DNA from: Polytrichum commune | Lineage: Eukaryota > Streptophyta > Polytrichopsida > Polytrichales > Polytrichaceae | Direction: 5' to 3' | Assembly (NCBI GenBank): GCA_950295325.1 | Contig: OX485804.1 | Location: forward strand, 45,198,001 to 45,262,000 | DNA length: 64,000 bases | Shown here: one piece after another, positions 47,010 through 59,165 of the stretch | Numbering within the stretch: the first letter of the stretch is position 1 | Layout of the letters: each line of letters begins with the position of its first letter | Notes under the pieces: model-generated | Seen by the model: only the letters and a program-made list of their open reading frames with translations | Told to the model about the DNA's origin: nothing | The model's database searches: none | Translations under genes and position numbers: made by a program

Positions 47010-47345
47010 TAAGGTATGTGGGTGTTATTTGGTATGTTTTTCATGTTCTCCAACTTCTACCAATTAAATTTACACAAGAAAACTCATGTTTGCATTAGCA
47101 AATCTATGATGAAATATCCGTAAAAACCGGATTAAAAATCAGACGACCCTGATTTAGTTATGGTTATCGAAAGTGCATGTTTGCTGGTTTCTTAATTGGA
47201 TACATATATAAGTCCTCCCAATGGTGTTCACTATTGCGTGTAGAGTAGTTAATAGTATTTGAAGACGTAGTCCAATCTCTTTTGAACATGTGTCTTTATG
47301 ATGTTTGCTCTTTGATCCTCACCAAACCACATACCCATGAAATCT
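47010..47345 (+). repeat. Dispersed repeat family R1, plus-strand copy
   Basis: GTATGTGGGTGTTATTTGGT, TTTTTCATGTTCTCCAACTT, AGTGCATGTTTGCTGGTTTC and GACGTAGTCCAATCTCTTTT match the reverse of 23170-23580 over about 300 bp. Confidence 0.75.
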
Positions 47346-48183
47346 AGGGGTTTGATTAAGAAAAGCGAGTCACTTAAGACTCATCTACCTTAGAGACAAA
47401 TGTGTGTGAATGTACCTCCTTTAGCAACCGCTAAGGTAAGGTAGTGATGGATCGTAAATGATGGCTTTTTTCAACTACATTGTCTATGATATTTAATGTC
47501 ACATGCATTATGGTGTCACTTACCCTATTTTGAGGCGTATGCTAGGTAACACTAATGACCAACGACTTCACCATTAGTGTCACCTCAAGACATTTGGTGT
47601 TCAAGTGCAACTTAGTTAGTATATTGGCATGAGTATGTTTAATAATGTTTTGAGGTGTATGCATGTGTATGCATGTGTTACACAATGGTCTAAGACCAAG
47701 GCTTCTTTTGCATCCATCACAAGCCAAAAAAGTAAGTCTGAAATTAATTTTCCTTGTCAAAAGAAGAACAAAAATGAAAAAATGCCCATCACATGGAAAG
47801 GCAAGAAAAAAAATTAACCTGTCAAAAGAAAGGTCCCGTCAACCATTGCATGTCAACCATATCCCATAACTATGGGCAAACAATGTTGAATCCCGTAATA
47901 TATAAGCAACACTTCGATTTCATAGTGACTTAGAAGATACGAGTCAACTTCCACACTTGTAAGTGACACCTAAGCAAACCCAATTTGAGTTGGTGTTGAG
48001 TTTTTAATGTGATTGTGATCATTGAAGAGTCTGAAAGTGTGAGTGAGCCAATTGAAAATTGCAACGAATCCCATAAACTAAGATCCACTCATGTTTCCAT
48101 AAGCAATAACAAATCTCAATGATAGTACAACTTACGTTATATAAACATGGAGAAAATAATGTTATAGATCAATAACTTGTGAG

Positions 48184-48545
48184 GACAATTATAGTTTGGT
48201 GTAAGTTTGAGTATTTGAAAGCAATTGGCAAGGGAGCACCTAAAGAGGTTGGCTAAAAAAGTCAGTGACTTTTGCACTTGCACCCTACAATCGAATTAGA
48301 TGTGGATTACCACTAAGTGCCATCAACATAAACCATAATGATGAGAGATAACGTGTATATAGAAATGTAATCTACATGATCCTTAAAGTAGCAACTATGA
48401 AACACATCCAAGTCACAATTATAGTTTGGTGTGAGATGGGTGTGTAAAGAGCAACTAGCAGGGGCGAAGCCTAGTGAGGTCAACTAAAAGGTCAATAAGC
48501 ATTGCAACCTGCACCCTACAAATAAATTTGATGTGGACTACCATC
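48184..48545. repeat. Diverged direct duplication, period about 230 bp
   Basis: 48184-48315 and 48414-48545 share ACAATTATAGTTTGGTGT, AGCAA.T.GCA.GGG and TGCACCCTACAA.CGAATT-like text followed by GATGTGGA.TACCA. The rest of 47346-49100 holds no gene that I can see. Confidence 0.7.
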
Positions 48546-49099
48546 ATGCCGCTAAACCATTTTCAATCATCTAAAATGTCATCTTCTTTACAATTATGCT
48601 TCAAACTTGACCTTGGAGGAACTCTTATCAAAGAATGATTCAAGTGAACAATGAGAGGTGCACAAAGGTGGTGAACCATGAAGTGCCCTTTTATCATTTC
48701 TTACAAAAATTCAAGATTATTCGATTGTGCTAGCAGAATGTGATGATGTGTGCAAGAGAGCCGTGATGTGATGTAATGTGATGAGAATGTGATTTGGCAT
48801 AGTATAGCGACTTATTGATTTGTTAATCCTCATTTATGAAAGTAAAGAGGTCATATTGAGACCTTAGAGCTTGATGATTCCTCTCAATGTTCACTCTTGA
48901 GAAGAACAAGTGCTTGATCTTGTTTTGTCTTAATTGTTTGTTTTCATCAAACTAGATTATCAAATCAGATTCAAGATGGCCTAGGGAAGTAATTAAAGGT
49001 TGGGCAATCCAAGGAGGGATCCTCATCAACTCTTCATAACATCTTTATTTGGTATACATCATCCTATGCATCAAGAATGAATTTTTGATCGGGAGGACA

Positions 49100-49678
49100 C
49101 ACTAGAAGACTGCAAGATGATGAAAGCGATATATGTGCAAGTAGTTGTGAATAGCTTGAACAAAAGGTTTCCTAATTTACATGTTTTTCAACCATCAAAA
49201 TTTTACGGTCCAAAGCATTATCCAAGTGATGAAGAGGTTTGTATAACTTGTCAGAGCTATGGTTGGAGAGATTTATCATAAAATTTGGATTGACAACGGT
49301 TGAAAGCAATGCAAATAGAGCCAAGTTGCTCGAGTTTGTAGAAACTTTGAGGAGTGCATGTGAAAACAAATTATTGTATGAGGCATGGCAATTTTGCAGG
49401 CGCATCAATGAGTGGTATACCAATTGGCCATATCTCATGAAACTTTGGTAAAAAATACTTGTCATTCCCTCAAGTGTTGCAATTTGTGAAAGAGAATTTA
49501 CAAAACAAAATGCTATCACGAGTCACTTGCGAACTTCATTGAACTTAGACACTTTGGATGCTTTGATGCGAGTATCATTATGTGGGATAGAGGTGGAGAA
49601 TATAGATTGGAGGGCAATACTTGAGTTATGGTGCAACATGAGGAATCAGAGAGTTCATAGTTTGGACAAAATATTCTA
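49100..49678 (+). pseudogene. hAT transposase C-terminal remnant
   Basis: Reading with one frameshift near 49240 gives VVVNSLNKRFPNLHVFQPSK, then LWLERFIIKFGLTTVESNAN, then after a TAA (49449-49451) KILVIPSSVAICEREFTKQN, AITSHLRTSLNLDTLDALMR and VENIDWRAILELW. This is the hAT dimerisation domain (P.S.A.CER.FS, NI...R..L....L..LM.I). The in-frame stop, the frameshift and the missing N-terminal part mark it as dead. Confidence 0.85.
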
Positions 49679-50493
49679 AGAAATTCAAAATTCTCCACAT
49701 TTATTTTTGAAGGAATATGATTTGATCTTTAATTTTGTGTGAAAGATTAAGATTTTCTCAACCCGTCATTTGAAAGGTAGTTTTTGATGTTGTCCATTGA
49801 ATTGAAAAGAAAAAAAGAAAAAGAAAAAAAAGTAACTCATCCAATGAAATGAAGGTGGACCCGTCAAAAAGGAGCATGGATGGTCTACAAGTTGACCCAA
49901 GTTTACACAAATGACACTTGGCGTTTGTATGCTCAAAAAAATCTTCCTTTTTATTACTAGAATGTAAACACAAGACACTTGCTGTCAATATGCTCAATAA
50001 TATCTTCCCCTTGCATACTAAAATGTGAAACTATCATCTCAAATATCCCAAGTGCTATGCTACATGCCATGATGTAATTTGTTCACTTGAAGTAGTTACG
50101 TATGTTGACGATAGTATTGTCTTGGCAATTAGTGGACATGATACTAAATGTTAACCCAACATTATTTGCATTTCCTTGAATTTTTTGAGGGGGTTTATAG
50201 ATTTACAGTTTTGCAATTATTGTCACTTACCAAATGATTTTTCGTTCAAATTTCAATTACCCATGACAATTTTTCATCACAAGTTGCTGACAAGAGAAGG
50301 TAGGGTATTGACCAATGGATGAACTCATTCATCATCCATGACAATATTTGTTCACTTATTCATAAGAAGTGCCATCCGAAAAGTTATCATAGTGACATAA
50401 AATACCATATGACATAAAATATTATATTTAGTGTAGCTACTCCTATCTTATCAAATCCGGGCCCACCTATTAACCTCTTCCTTCTCCTAAAAC

Positions 50494-50817
50494 TACATTA
50501 AATAAGATATATAGTGTTTGATTAATTTTAGTGTTGTTAACACCCTACCCTGCTCAACACTAATTTTGAATTCCTTGATTAGTGTTAGAAATAAACGTGT
50601 TGCAACCTTCCCTACTACCACTTCCCTTATTATATCATTTTTTTCCATATCCTTACTAACACTAAATTCAAATATGTAACTTCCACATATTACCATAGTT
50701 GATATTTAGTGTTTGAGTTTACATTTAATGTTACTTACTTTTATAGGGTTATTGATATTTAGTGTATGCGTTCGTATTTAATGTATCAAACACTAAATAT
50801 CCTATTTAGTATAGTCT
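50494..50817. mobile_element. MITE-like element, about 324 bp
   Basis: Ends CTACATTAAATAAGATATAT.. and the inverse of CTATACTAAATAGGATATTT.. form an imperfect inverted repeat of about 29 bp. The interior carries several TAGTGTT / AACACTAA motifs and no ORF. Related in style to the copies at 8735 and 38121. Confidence 0.6.
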
Positions 50818-52869
50818 TCAATCCTTTGGTGACTGGCACTTGTAGATTTAAGCACTATAAGAAACCCATGTTTTTTGTGATGTTTTCAAAAAACGGCAAT
50901 GTCACGGTAGACATCTACATTTAAACAAACAACGTCTAGAAGAACATCAGAACGAACGGGACATTGTAAAAAACATGGAGATGTTAGTTGGCAAACGTGG
51001 GCATGTTGCCGGGCAAACATGTGGATGTTAGCCACCAAACGTGGGGATGTGTGTCACCAAACACTGGGATGTTAGCAGGGAGATGCGTAAGTGTATGGGG
51101 AAACGTGAGCGTCCAGGGAGACATTACGCATGACATCAAGAAAGGGGTTCAAGTGCCACGTCGGCAAGGGGTTCCGGTTTTGACTATGGGCAAGACTTTG
51201 AAATTTACTGCCACCTCAGCTACAACGCTGCCCGGCAACAAGAAAATTAGGTGGTTGGGCAGGTTTTCAAAATACCAAAAAGGGGTTTTTTTTCGATTTT
51301 TTTTTCATTTTTAAAAATTCCATTTTTGGATTGCTTTCAATTTCAATACTTTCAGATTGTAAAATTTTCATATTTTCATGTTCTCATGTTTTAATTTTAA
51401 AAAATTATCCGGAATCTTATGGAATATTTCAACATTGGCAATTTCCATGAATTTTGTTGTATTTAATGAAGGGGGGTATTTCTGGCTGACTTGGAATCCG
51501 GATTACGTGTAAATGTCACCAATTTTTTTTTATTTCCAGGTCCTTTCCTGCGTGGCAAACGATATTCCATGTCAACAACGCTGGCAACTCGCACGATGTC
51601 AGGGTCAACGTCACATGCAACATTGGCCGTGGCAACGACTGCATACCAATTACATGTTCTAGTGAACGTTGTGCCCAATGTCCATCTGGACGTGTATGCC
51701 GACGATGAATATTTGTGCACATGCTGGAAGTCGCCAAACATGATGTCTTAAAAAACACCCAAACCAACATTCGCATGGGAGATGGTCGGGGTTTCCTGTA
51801 ACGTTTAACATCTCATTGTAGGTGACATAGACGACATTCGTGATGTCCATGAAAGAACTTGTAGGATGTGGTTTTTGGTGTTCAATAGAGCGTCCGCAGT
51901 AACAATGTTACGTTTTCTGGCAACGCATGCCAATGTTGCCCATGGAGACATTGGGAGCGCTATTGGTGATGTGCCGGCCGGCGTGCATGTCTCTGCATAG
52001 AACGCCCTAATGTCATTCCTCTTGCTGAGTCTCCGGTGTTGTTGTGTTTGTTGCCGTTGTAACGTAGCTGCCGCCAGTGGCGGCAGGTCTTTTGAGCGGT
52101 TCCGTTTCTTGTATTGTTGGTTGTAGTCCTCAGAAGTCGTCGTCGTTCCCCACAGCAATGACGGTGGCGGCGGGCTGTGGAGGATGTACTGGCAGACGTC
52201 TACCCCTAACGTATGTGCGGAGCACAACCTTCCATCCGCGTTTTGTCGGATCATCAGATAGGAATACTTGTTGGCAATGCAAGGGAAATGCAAATGAATC
52301 GGAATGCACTTTACTGTCCATGTGGTTGAAGTTTGCCACAGTGAAGCCGTACATGTCGCGCTCAATGTTGGGGAACCGCATGTCACGTGTTGGCTTAACC
52401 CACTCACACAACAATACCGTGGTGCAGTGATTCCGGTAATCAAGCTCCAGTATCTCTTCAATGAAGCCGACATGCTCTGCGGTTCTCTCAATGGGCTTAC
52501 ACTACAACAGAACACGTCTTTTACAACTGGGTTTTTCAACTTCTACAAGTGAAAAAACCCAGACTGTATTGACGTGGAAAACGACCAGTCGCTTCAGACA
52601 AGAAGTATAGTGTGGTCATAGTCATGTCGGACAGGACGTTCCCAATGGACACGTTCCCAATGGCAGTGAAGTTTGGGGTGCTCCAGTGCTTTACTTCTTA
52701 AAGTCGTGTCCTACTTCACTACACCTCGTCAATATAAGTAAGATAAGACACACGTTCATATAACTAGGCCTAGTGGACTCATGGCACTGGCACCAGTCAT
52801 GTATGGTGTTTGCACTTCACTACACAGAGTCATAACATATAAAATGCATATATATACATTCCAAATTAT

Positions 52870-54400
52870 TAGTCAATGTTAACAACGTGGTTGAAACAAA
52901 TAAGTTTCATCGTGACGATGATTAGTTGAATTAATTTTCACACATTACTGTTTCCCGTAATCGCGGACAACAAAGCGGGAAGTCAATAACGTTGCGTAGT
53001 AAGCGTCTCTAACTGCTAATAGTAAATAAATACAACAAATGCATTTTTTTTTACTACATGTCGTGATATCTACTTCACTGAGTGGAGTAATGTTTACATC
53101 AACCAGTGATTTCTGGCCTACGTTGTGAGGTCATGTGGTTGTCGTATGTCTTTGTTATGTATTACTAGTAGTGAAGTGTATATGACTTTGCCAAGTCATA
53201 TGTTTTTAATGCAAATGATTGCGTTTACTGTATCAAGTGACATGGGGTTCACTTGACATAGTGATATGTTCTTGGCATACACATTATATTGCCACTGGTC
53301 ATACTAGACAATAACTTTGCGTAGTAAGCGTCTGTGACTAGTAGGAGTGAATAAATATGGAAATGACATATATGTCTTACTTGACGAAGTGATATCTACT
53401 TTACTATGCAAAGTAATGTTGACAACAAACTTTGGTGTTTTCCCTACGTTGTGAGGTCATATGATCTTCATATATATTTAGGATTTATTACTAGTAGTTA
53501 ACTTCATGTTCACTTTGCTAAGTGCCATGTTTATAATGCAAATGATTACGTTTACTGCAACTAGTAACATGAGGATGACTCAACAAGGTCATATGTTTAT
53601 GGCATGCACCGTATATTTCTACTTATCATACAAAATACAATCACCTACGAAATGCAGTTACACAAACATGGTAATGATGTTAAAAAACCAAATCATATTT
53701 ATACAATAGTATGTCATGAATGTTTCACAAATCACTACTAACAATGGTAAGCACTAAATTCCAAAGGGGTCAATATCTAAAAATCAAAATAGGTCTACAA
53801 ATCCACTCCACACTCATGTATCCGCACACAACCTTACCCAGTCACTTGTCCAAAGAATGAAATGGTCATTTGTTTGGCCAATTGTAATCTCCCCTTCGTG
53901 GCAAGGGGAGGTTTATCACCCCGACGCTTATCCATCAATTTTTTGTCTCATTCTTTCTCCATTTTCTTCGAGCCCTTTTTTGATGGGCTAGACCTCAATT
54001 TCTCTACAATGTTTATTCAACCATTTTAGCCTTACATTGATTAATGCATTGTAAACTAATGTAGAGAATGACATTAATGTTAGTTCTACCGAACATGACC
54101 AAAAGTTTTAGAATTTCCTACAGCTGGTTCTTAGTATGTACCACTTCCTACATAAATATATATTTCTTGAAATCCATCTCTAATGTCTAAACACTTCATG
54201 GCTTTATGGCTATCACATTACTGCTTCTAGTAATATAGGACAACTATGTTACATGCCAATAACTATACGTAGTAAGCGTCAGTGACTACGGGTAGTAAAA
54301 AAATACAACAATGGCCATTATTGCATACTGGCTACAGTGATACTTCACCATGTGGAATTTTGTTTACATAAAAATATAACTTAGTATAAACACTCAGAAT
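52870..54400. repeat. Diverged tandem units of about 320 bp in the nested element
   Basis: GCGTAGTAAGCGTCT recurs at about 52995 and 53313, and a variant at about 54266 (ACGTAGTAAGCGTCAGTGAC). Each is followed by AGTAAATAAATA-type sequence, then CTACGTTGTGAGGTCAT and ATTACTAGTAGT in the first two. Confidence 0.7.
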
Positions 54401-54514
54401 AATGCAACCCCCCTTCGTGAGAACGTAACATGTTTGCAACATTGCACCGGCCTCCAAAGTTAATTTCTCGTCTTCACTCAGACGTATACGCTTTGATTTA
54501 GGTCCCCTCTTTCA

Positions 54515-54900
54515 CACACACACATTTTCATTCATACAAATATACACATACCTTTGTGAATGCATTTGGTGAAGGCATTAGGTTATACATTCCAAACCCT
54601 AACATTTGGATTATTTCTCATATCCATACTAACAATCTTATCATTACACTCACATATATATTCACACACACACACACACATTTTCATTCATACAAATATA
54701 CACATACCTTTGTCAATGCATTTGGTGAAGGTATTAGGTTATACATTCCAAACCCTAACCTTTGGATTATTTCTCATATCCACACTAACAATCTTATCAT
54801 TACACTTACATATATATTTACACACACATACACACATTTCTATTCACACAAATATATAAACATACCTTTGTCATTGAATTTGGTGAAGATATGGGGTTGC
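54515..54900. repeat. Tandem repeat, about 155 bp, in the nested element
   Basis: CTTTGT.AATGCATTTGGTGA recurs at about 54552, 54709 and (diverged) 54866, with TACATTCCAAACCCTAAC, ATTTCTCATATCCA and CACACACA runs between. Related CA/TCA-rich simple sequence lies at 57170-57380. Confidence 0.85.
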
Positions 54901-55209
54901 ATACTCTAAGTTCCTCGCTTTTGATTTATCTCTTATATCCACACTAGCACTCTCATACTTATACACACATTCTCATTTATTTCCTCACACATTTATGGTA
55001 AACCCTAATATTGTAAATATTGGGTTCCACACTCTAAGTTCTTCACTTTTGGCTTGTCTCTCATATCCACACTTACACTTGTTGAGTAACAACATTATAA
55101 GAGAGAAAAAATGCACAATGGAGAAGCCAACGACAACATACATTACCAAGAAGAGAAAGGGATCACCACCGAAACGAAGAATGAGCACTAAAGACAAGAG
55201 GAACTCGTA

Positions 55210-57150
55210 GAGCCCTCGGCCACAGTTTTAGGCCCCCTTTCCACGGATATACAAGGAAGTCGCGCGGTTATAGGACCCTTTACCCACGGCAATGGATCCC
55301 CAGCGGCCTAATGAAGGAAACTTAGAACTTAGAGATAAAAGATCACTATGTAAGTATGAAAGGTCTTATATGAAGAATATATAGGAGTATATAGGGATAT
55401 TAGAAAGTATATAGGACTAGGATTACATTCCATTAGTATGAGTATACGAGATTTTGTTCAAGGACAATTATGAAAGAAGAATATTTAAGCAATTATGAGG
55501 AGTATATAAGTATTAAGGAGTATATAGGAATATGGTACATTCTACTAGTATGATTATTGGAATTTAAATCAATCAATATGAAGATTTGATGGATTCTAAA
55601 AAAAAAATTGGAATGTAACCACGACAAAGATATAGTAGAATCTTAGAAAGACGAACATTAGAGTGGTAAAACGGTTATAACCGTTTATAATAGATATCAT
55701 CTACCTATGTCGGAGATAGATAGTTATCTAGGAAAGTGGAGTTAACAACCATTTTAAATATAGATTTTGGGTAAGAAAGAAAAGACTATATAAAGGGAAC
55801 AATTTTAGGAGACTACACCTCATTTTCAATACGACGAAGCTATCTTAAATTTGAGTGTCAAAAACACTTGAGTTCCTTTTGTATCTCTCCTCTCGGAGTA
55901 CTTTTGCAATATACTATCTTTTCCACAAATATGTGTGATCTATCTCTCTCTCTCAATTGGACTTACAAGTTGTTAAGCAGTACTTGGAACTTAAGTGATT
56001 AAGCAACCGAGAGAAGATCGAGTAGACTTTTTTGAGCAAGAACTCAAAAGATTAGTGTATGAGGGTGAGAACAAAGCGCTCAAGGATATTCGGAGAATTA
56101 ATGGAACTTTGAGAGATGTTGTTATGATGAAGCAAACGTCAATTCATACAACGTGAATGAAGGAAACAAGATTGTCTCTTAAAAGTGGAAGTTATCATTG
56201 AACTCCTCAAAAGGGAATTATCCAAATATAAAGTGATAGAGTGATTAAGATTGAGTTGATAAGACTTGCATGCATATTTCAATTAAATTGAGAGTAAGAC
56301 TTTTTAAATATTACTAAGAAAGAAATACAATTAATTGAGAGAAACTTCTCAATATAAACTACCTATATATATTATGTGACTTATGGATGATAGTTGAACT
56401 TACTCATATTCAATTCTTTAAGTAAATTGTAAGGATAGTAACAAATATTTTATTGATACTAACAAAGATTGATTGATTAACTACTCACAACAATTGTTAT
56501 TGAAACTTCTTACCTTTAAGATTCTTGTGAGTTGTTGGATGTCATTACAAGTGAAAGATTAACTATCAAAGAGAAGAGTTCTCTCTCTCGAGCAAAACTC
56601 AAGAGAGTTATAATTACTCTCGTCATCAAAAACACTTTAAAGTAAAAACGTGACATTGCAAAACAATCAATGGTGTTTTGGATATAAGGTTATAACCACT
56701 ATATGTTACACATATCAAAGTTACAATACTATAAGTAGTAACACTTGAACTTAAAAAGGAAGATTCAAGAACACAATATCTTTCTTATTATTATAAGTTA
56801 TGGAGTAATATTATAAAGTATGTGATTGACATTTATGAACTACGAACTTAACTCCTTGAAGACTTATATAACCTATTGAAAATTATATTGTTATCAACGA
56901 TATTGTTATACCTCTTGAAACCTTCTCTAATCTAATTGTTCTTATTATCAATGATGCCTTACATTGAGAGTGAGAATATATGATAATAAGAATGTGTTCA
57001 CTCCAATAATTATATTCATATCACAAGGAGAAGAGAGAGATTACTAATTCGAGACCGAGCATATTAATGAGACACGGTAGTTCTCAAGCGAATATAAATT
57101 TACATGATGTCTCATCGTGAGTCTTCTTGGCTAATTACAAAGGAACGACC
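55210..57150. other. A/T-rich filler of the nested element, nothing identified
   Basis: The stretch begins and ends near short GC-rich strings (CACGGCAATGGATCC, CGACCCACGGCG) and is otherwise A/T-rich without open frames. It could be a further insertion such as an LTR retrotransposon fragment, but no boundaries were found. Confidence 0.35.
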
Positions 57151-58282
57151 CACGGCGTCCATCAACACTTCCATTCTCACACTCACAACTACATTTTCAC
57201 TCCTACCCACATACACATTCTTACTCACATTCTTACACTAACACATACATTGTCACATATTCTCATTTACATTCTCACACTCTCATACTCACACACATAC
57301 ATTGTCATTCACACTCTCAAACACATTCTCATTCATACTTTCACATACTCCCTCACACTCACACACTCATACACACTAACGGGTCATTTTTTGTGAGTAT
57401 TCTGTCTAAAACCCTGAAACACATGACAATTGGACTTAACATTCTCTCCATATGGACCACTTCACTACCCATAGTCATGCACGTTCTACTGGACGTTCCC
57501 AAACACGTTTACAAGAGCGTTCCCAACTGAATTGTTGTCCCACTTCACTACTATGACTCCGCAAAGTTAATTCAGACATCAAATGAGCCCATGTGGATTT
57601 CTATAATTCCTCCAATCACTGTTATAGTAGTAAAAGACATGTAGTGAAGTAGGTGTTGGAATAAAAGACGTGTTTTGTAGTAGTGTTACCGTTGTGAATC
57701 CCCCAACGAAGCTCCTACGTGAAGGTTTCCACCACACATGAGTCCCTAGTAACGAGTTCGCCTTCAAAACTTCGAACACGCAAGTGCATTCCAAAAGAGT
57801 ATATTTGACGGTGTGATGTTGCGTACCACTCGGGTGGACATGCGTCGAAGACTTCGTCCAAATGCTCTCCTGCACGTTGGGCGTGTTGCACACGCTTCTT
57901 CAGCCAATCTGCAAAGGGAGGGATGTCGCTTAGTTCGGGGGGGGGGTATGTCACAGGTCTTCCTGGGCGATGACGTCTTGAATGTCGCTAAAATGCCTCC
58001 CGCTCTTCCCACCTTCGACCCTTTGCAACAATGTATTCCCTGCGTAGGGGTCCCCGTATTTAGTGTTAGAGATGTGCTCCTGGATCTCGTCACAAAAAAT
58101 ACTGACAACGTTACTGTGGATTCTGTACGTCGACCTTGTGTTTCAACATTGTATTTTCTGTTATCGCAGACGTCTGGAGTGACATATGCAGTGGCATGCA
58201 CTACTTATTTAAACATGTTCAAGCATTGCACTAGATGTCGAAGTAAACGTCCACGATGATAGTAGTTTGGAGGTACTGGAGC

Positions 58283-58840
58283 TCACTCTCGCCAGGGTTC
58301 CAGGCACGGCGCATTGTCGATGACAAATGCATGGGCGTGGGAACGCACCTCGTCAGACATTATGCGCATTGTGTGTTCATTTCGCCGCAATACCTCGTCG
58401 TTCATGGTTGCATCTTCATTGGGATCCCATACACGGTGGGTTGTTGCCCTATGTCGTTTCATGTATTCTGTGCAGAAGCCAAGCATGTCTGATTGCCGAT
58501 ACCCTTCCGCTATGCTCCCCTCAGGGTGTGCGTAAGCCCTGACGTAGTCTTTAAGCGTCTTCATGTATCTCTCAATTGGATACATCCACATGCAGTGGAC
58601 ATGTCCGCAAATGAACAACCGCTCCACAAGATGCACTGGAAGGTGTGCCATAATATTCAAGAACGTGGGCGGAAACTCCTTCTCCATCACACATGTTGCC
58701 ATTATCACGTCACGCATGAGACCCTCCTCGGCGTGTGCTCGGACCTCTTTTTCACAAATTCGCTGAAACACCCGGCACATTTTGATGATTGCCAGGCGTA
58801 CTTCTTCGTCCAGGAGATTTCGTACGGCCACCGGGAGTAT
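58283..58840 (-). pseudogene. DUF4218 exon of the older CACTA transposase
   Basis: After the acceptor TTTTGCAG the frame reads ILPVAVRNLLDEEVRLAIIK, FPPTFLNIMAHLPVHLVERL, MWMYPIERYMKTLKDYVRAY and SIAEGYRQSDMLGFCTEYM. This is the DUF4218 signature (PIERYM..LK.YVRN, EGY...E...F). It is open along its length. The catalytic tnp2 region that should precede it is missing. Confidence 0.88.
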
Positions 58841-59165
58841 CTGCAAAAGCCAGTGGGAATGCAAAATAAGTCATGTGTTGTCGCCAGGGTGTGCCTGCCA
58901 GGGACACAACAATTGTGTATGGAATAGCTTTGGGACTGTGGGATCCACATCTTAGAACGTTACCCGCCGATCAGACATGTTTTACCAAATTTGGTAGCGT
59001 TATGGCCAAAATGCATGGTCACATGTGTACCATGCTACCGAGCAGATATAGAAATAGTGATAGATGTCATGAGGGATGTCTGTGAGGCATAAACCTTATG
59101 CTGCATCACGACATACCGTGATCAACACAAGGCCAACGGGCTCACATTCATGCCGGTATTTTAAT

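Larger units (their letters stand above)
52500..57685. mobile_element. Nested non-autonomous CACTA element, 5,186 bp
   Basis: The left end is CACTACAACAGAACACGTCT.. from 52500. The right end, read in reverse, is CACTACTACAAAACACGTCT.. from 57685. The TIRs agree at 22 of 24 positions. The target duplication TTA flanks both ends (52497-52499, 57686-57688). Subterminal CGTTCCCAA motifs sit near 52637, 52655, 57490 and 57514. I found no transposase domain inside; the content is tandem repeats and A/T-rich sequence, so it depends on a partner for movement. Confidence 0.92.
52130..57990 (-). pseudogene. DUF4216 coding sequence split by the nested transposon
   Basis: The upstream half (minus, 57990-57686) reads IPPFADWLKKRVQHAQRAGE, YATSHRQIYSFGMHLRVRSF and EGELVTRDSCVVETFT, a TAG, then ELRWGIHNG. 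The downstream half (52499-52130) reads KPIERTAEHVGFIEEILELD, CTTVLLCEWVKP, YGFTVANFNHM and RGWKVVLRTYVRGRR. Joining 57686 to 52496, with one copy of the TTA duplication kept, gives one continuous frame (IHNG|KPIER). The TAG in place of a Gln codon shows decay outside the insertion as well. Confidence 0.88.
50853..59165 (-). mobile_element. Older, 5'-deleted CACTA element interrupted by a nested one
   Basis: The end at 50853 begins CACTATAAGAAACCC, a CACTA terminus. Next to it are subterminal repeats of the type GGCAAACGTGGGCATGTT and CACCAAACGTGGGGATGT (50980-51090). On the minus strand the element encodes DUF4218 and DUF4216 pieces, but the tnp2 core and a matching second terminus are absent near 59.1-59.2 kb. 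The 5' part has therefore been lost. Excluding the nested element, about 3.1 kb remain. Confidence 0.8.

Noticed and set aside
59040-59060. ATAGAAATAGTG as the missing terminus of the older CACTA element
   Set aside because: Its inverse (CACTATTTCTAT) does not match the other end (CACTATAAGAAA), and the flanking three bases differ.
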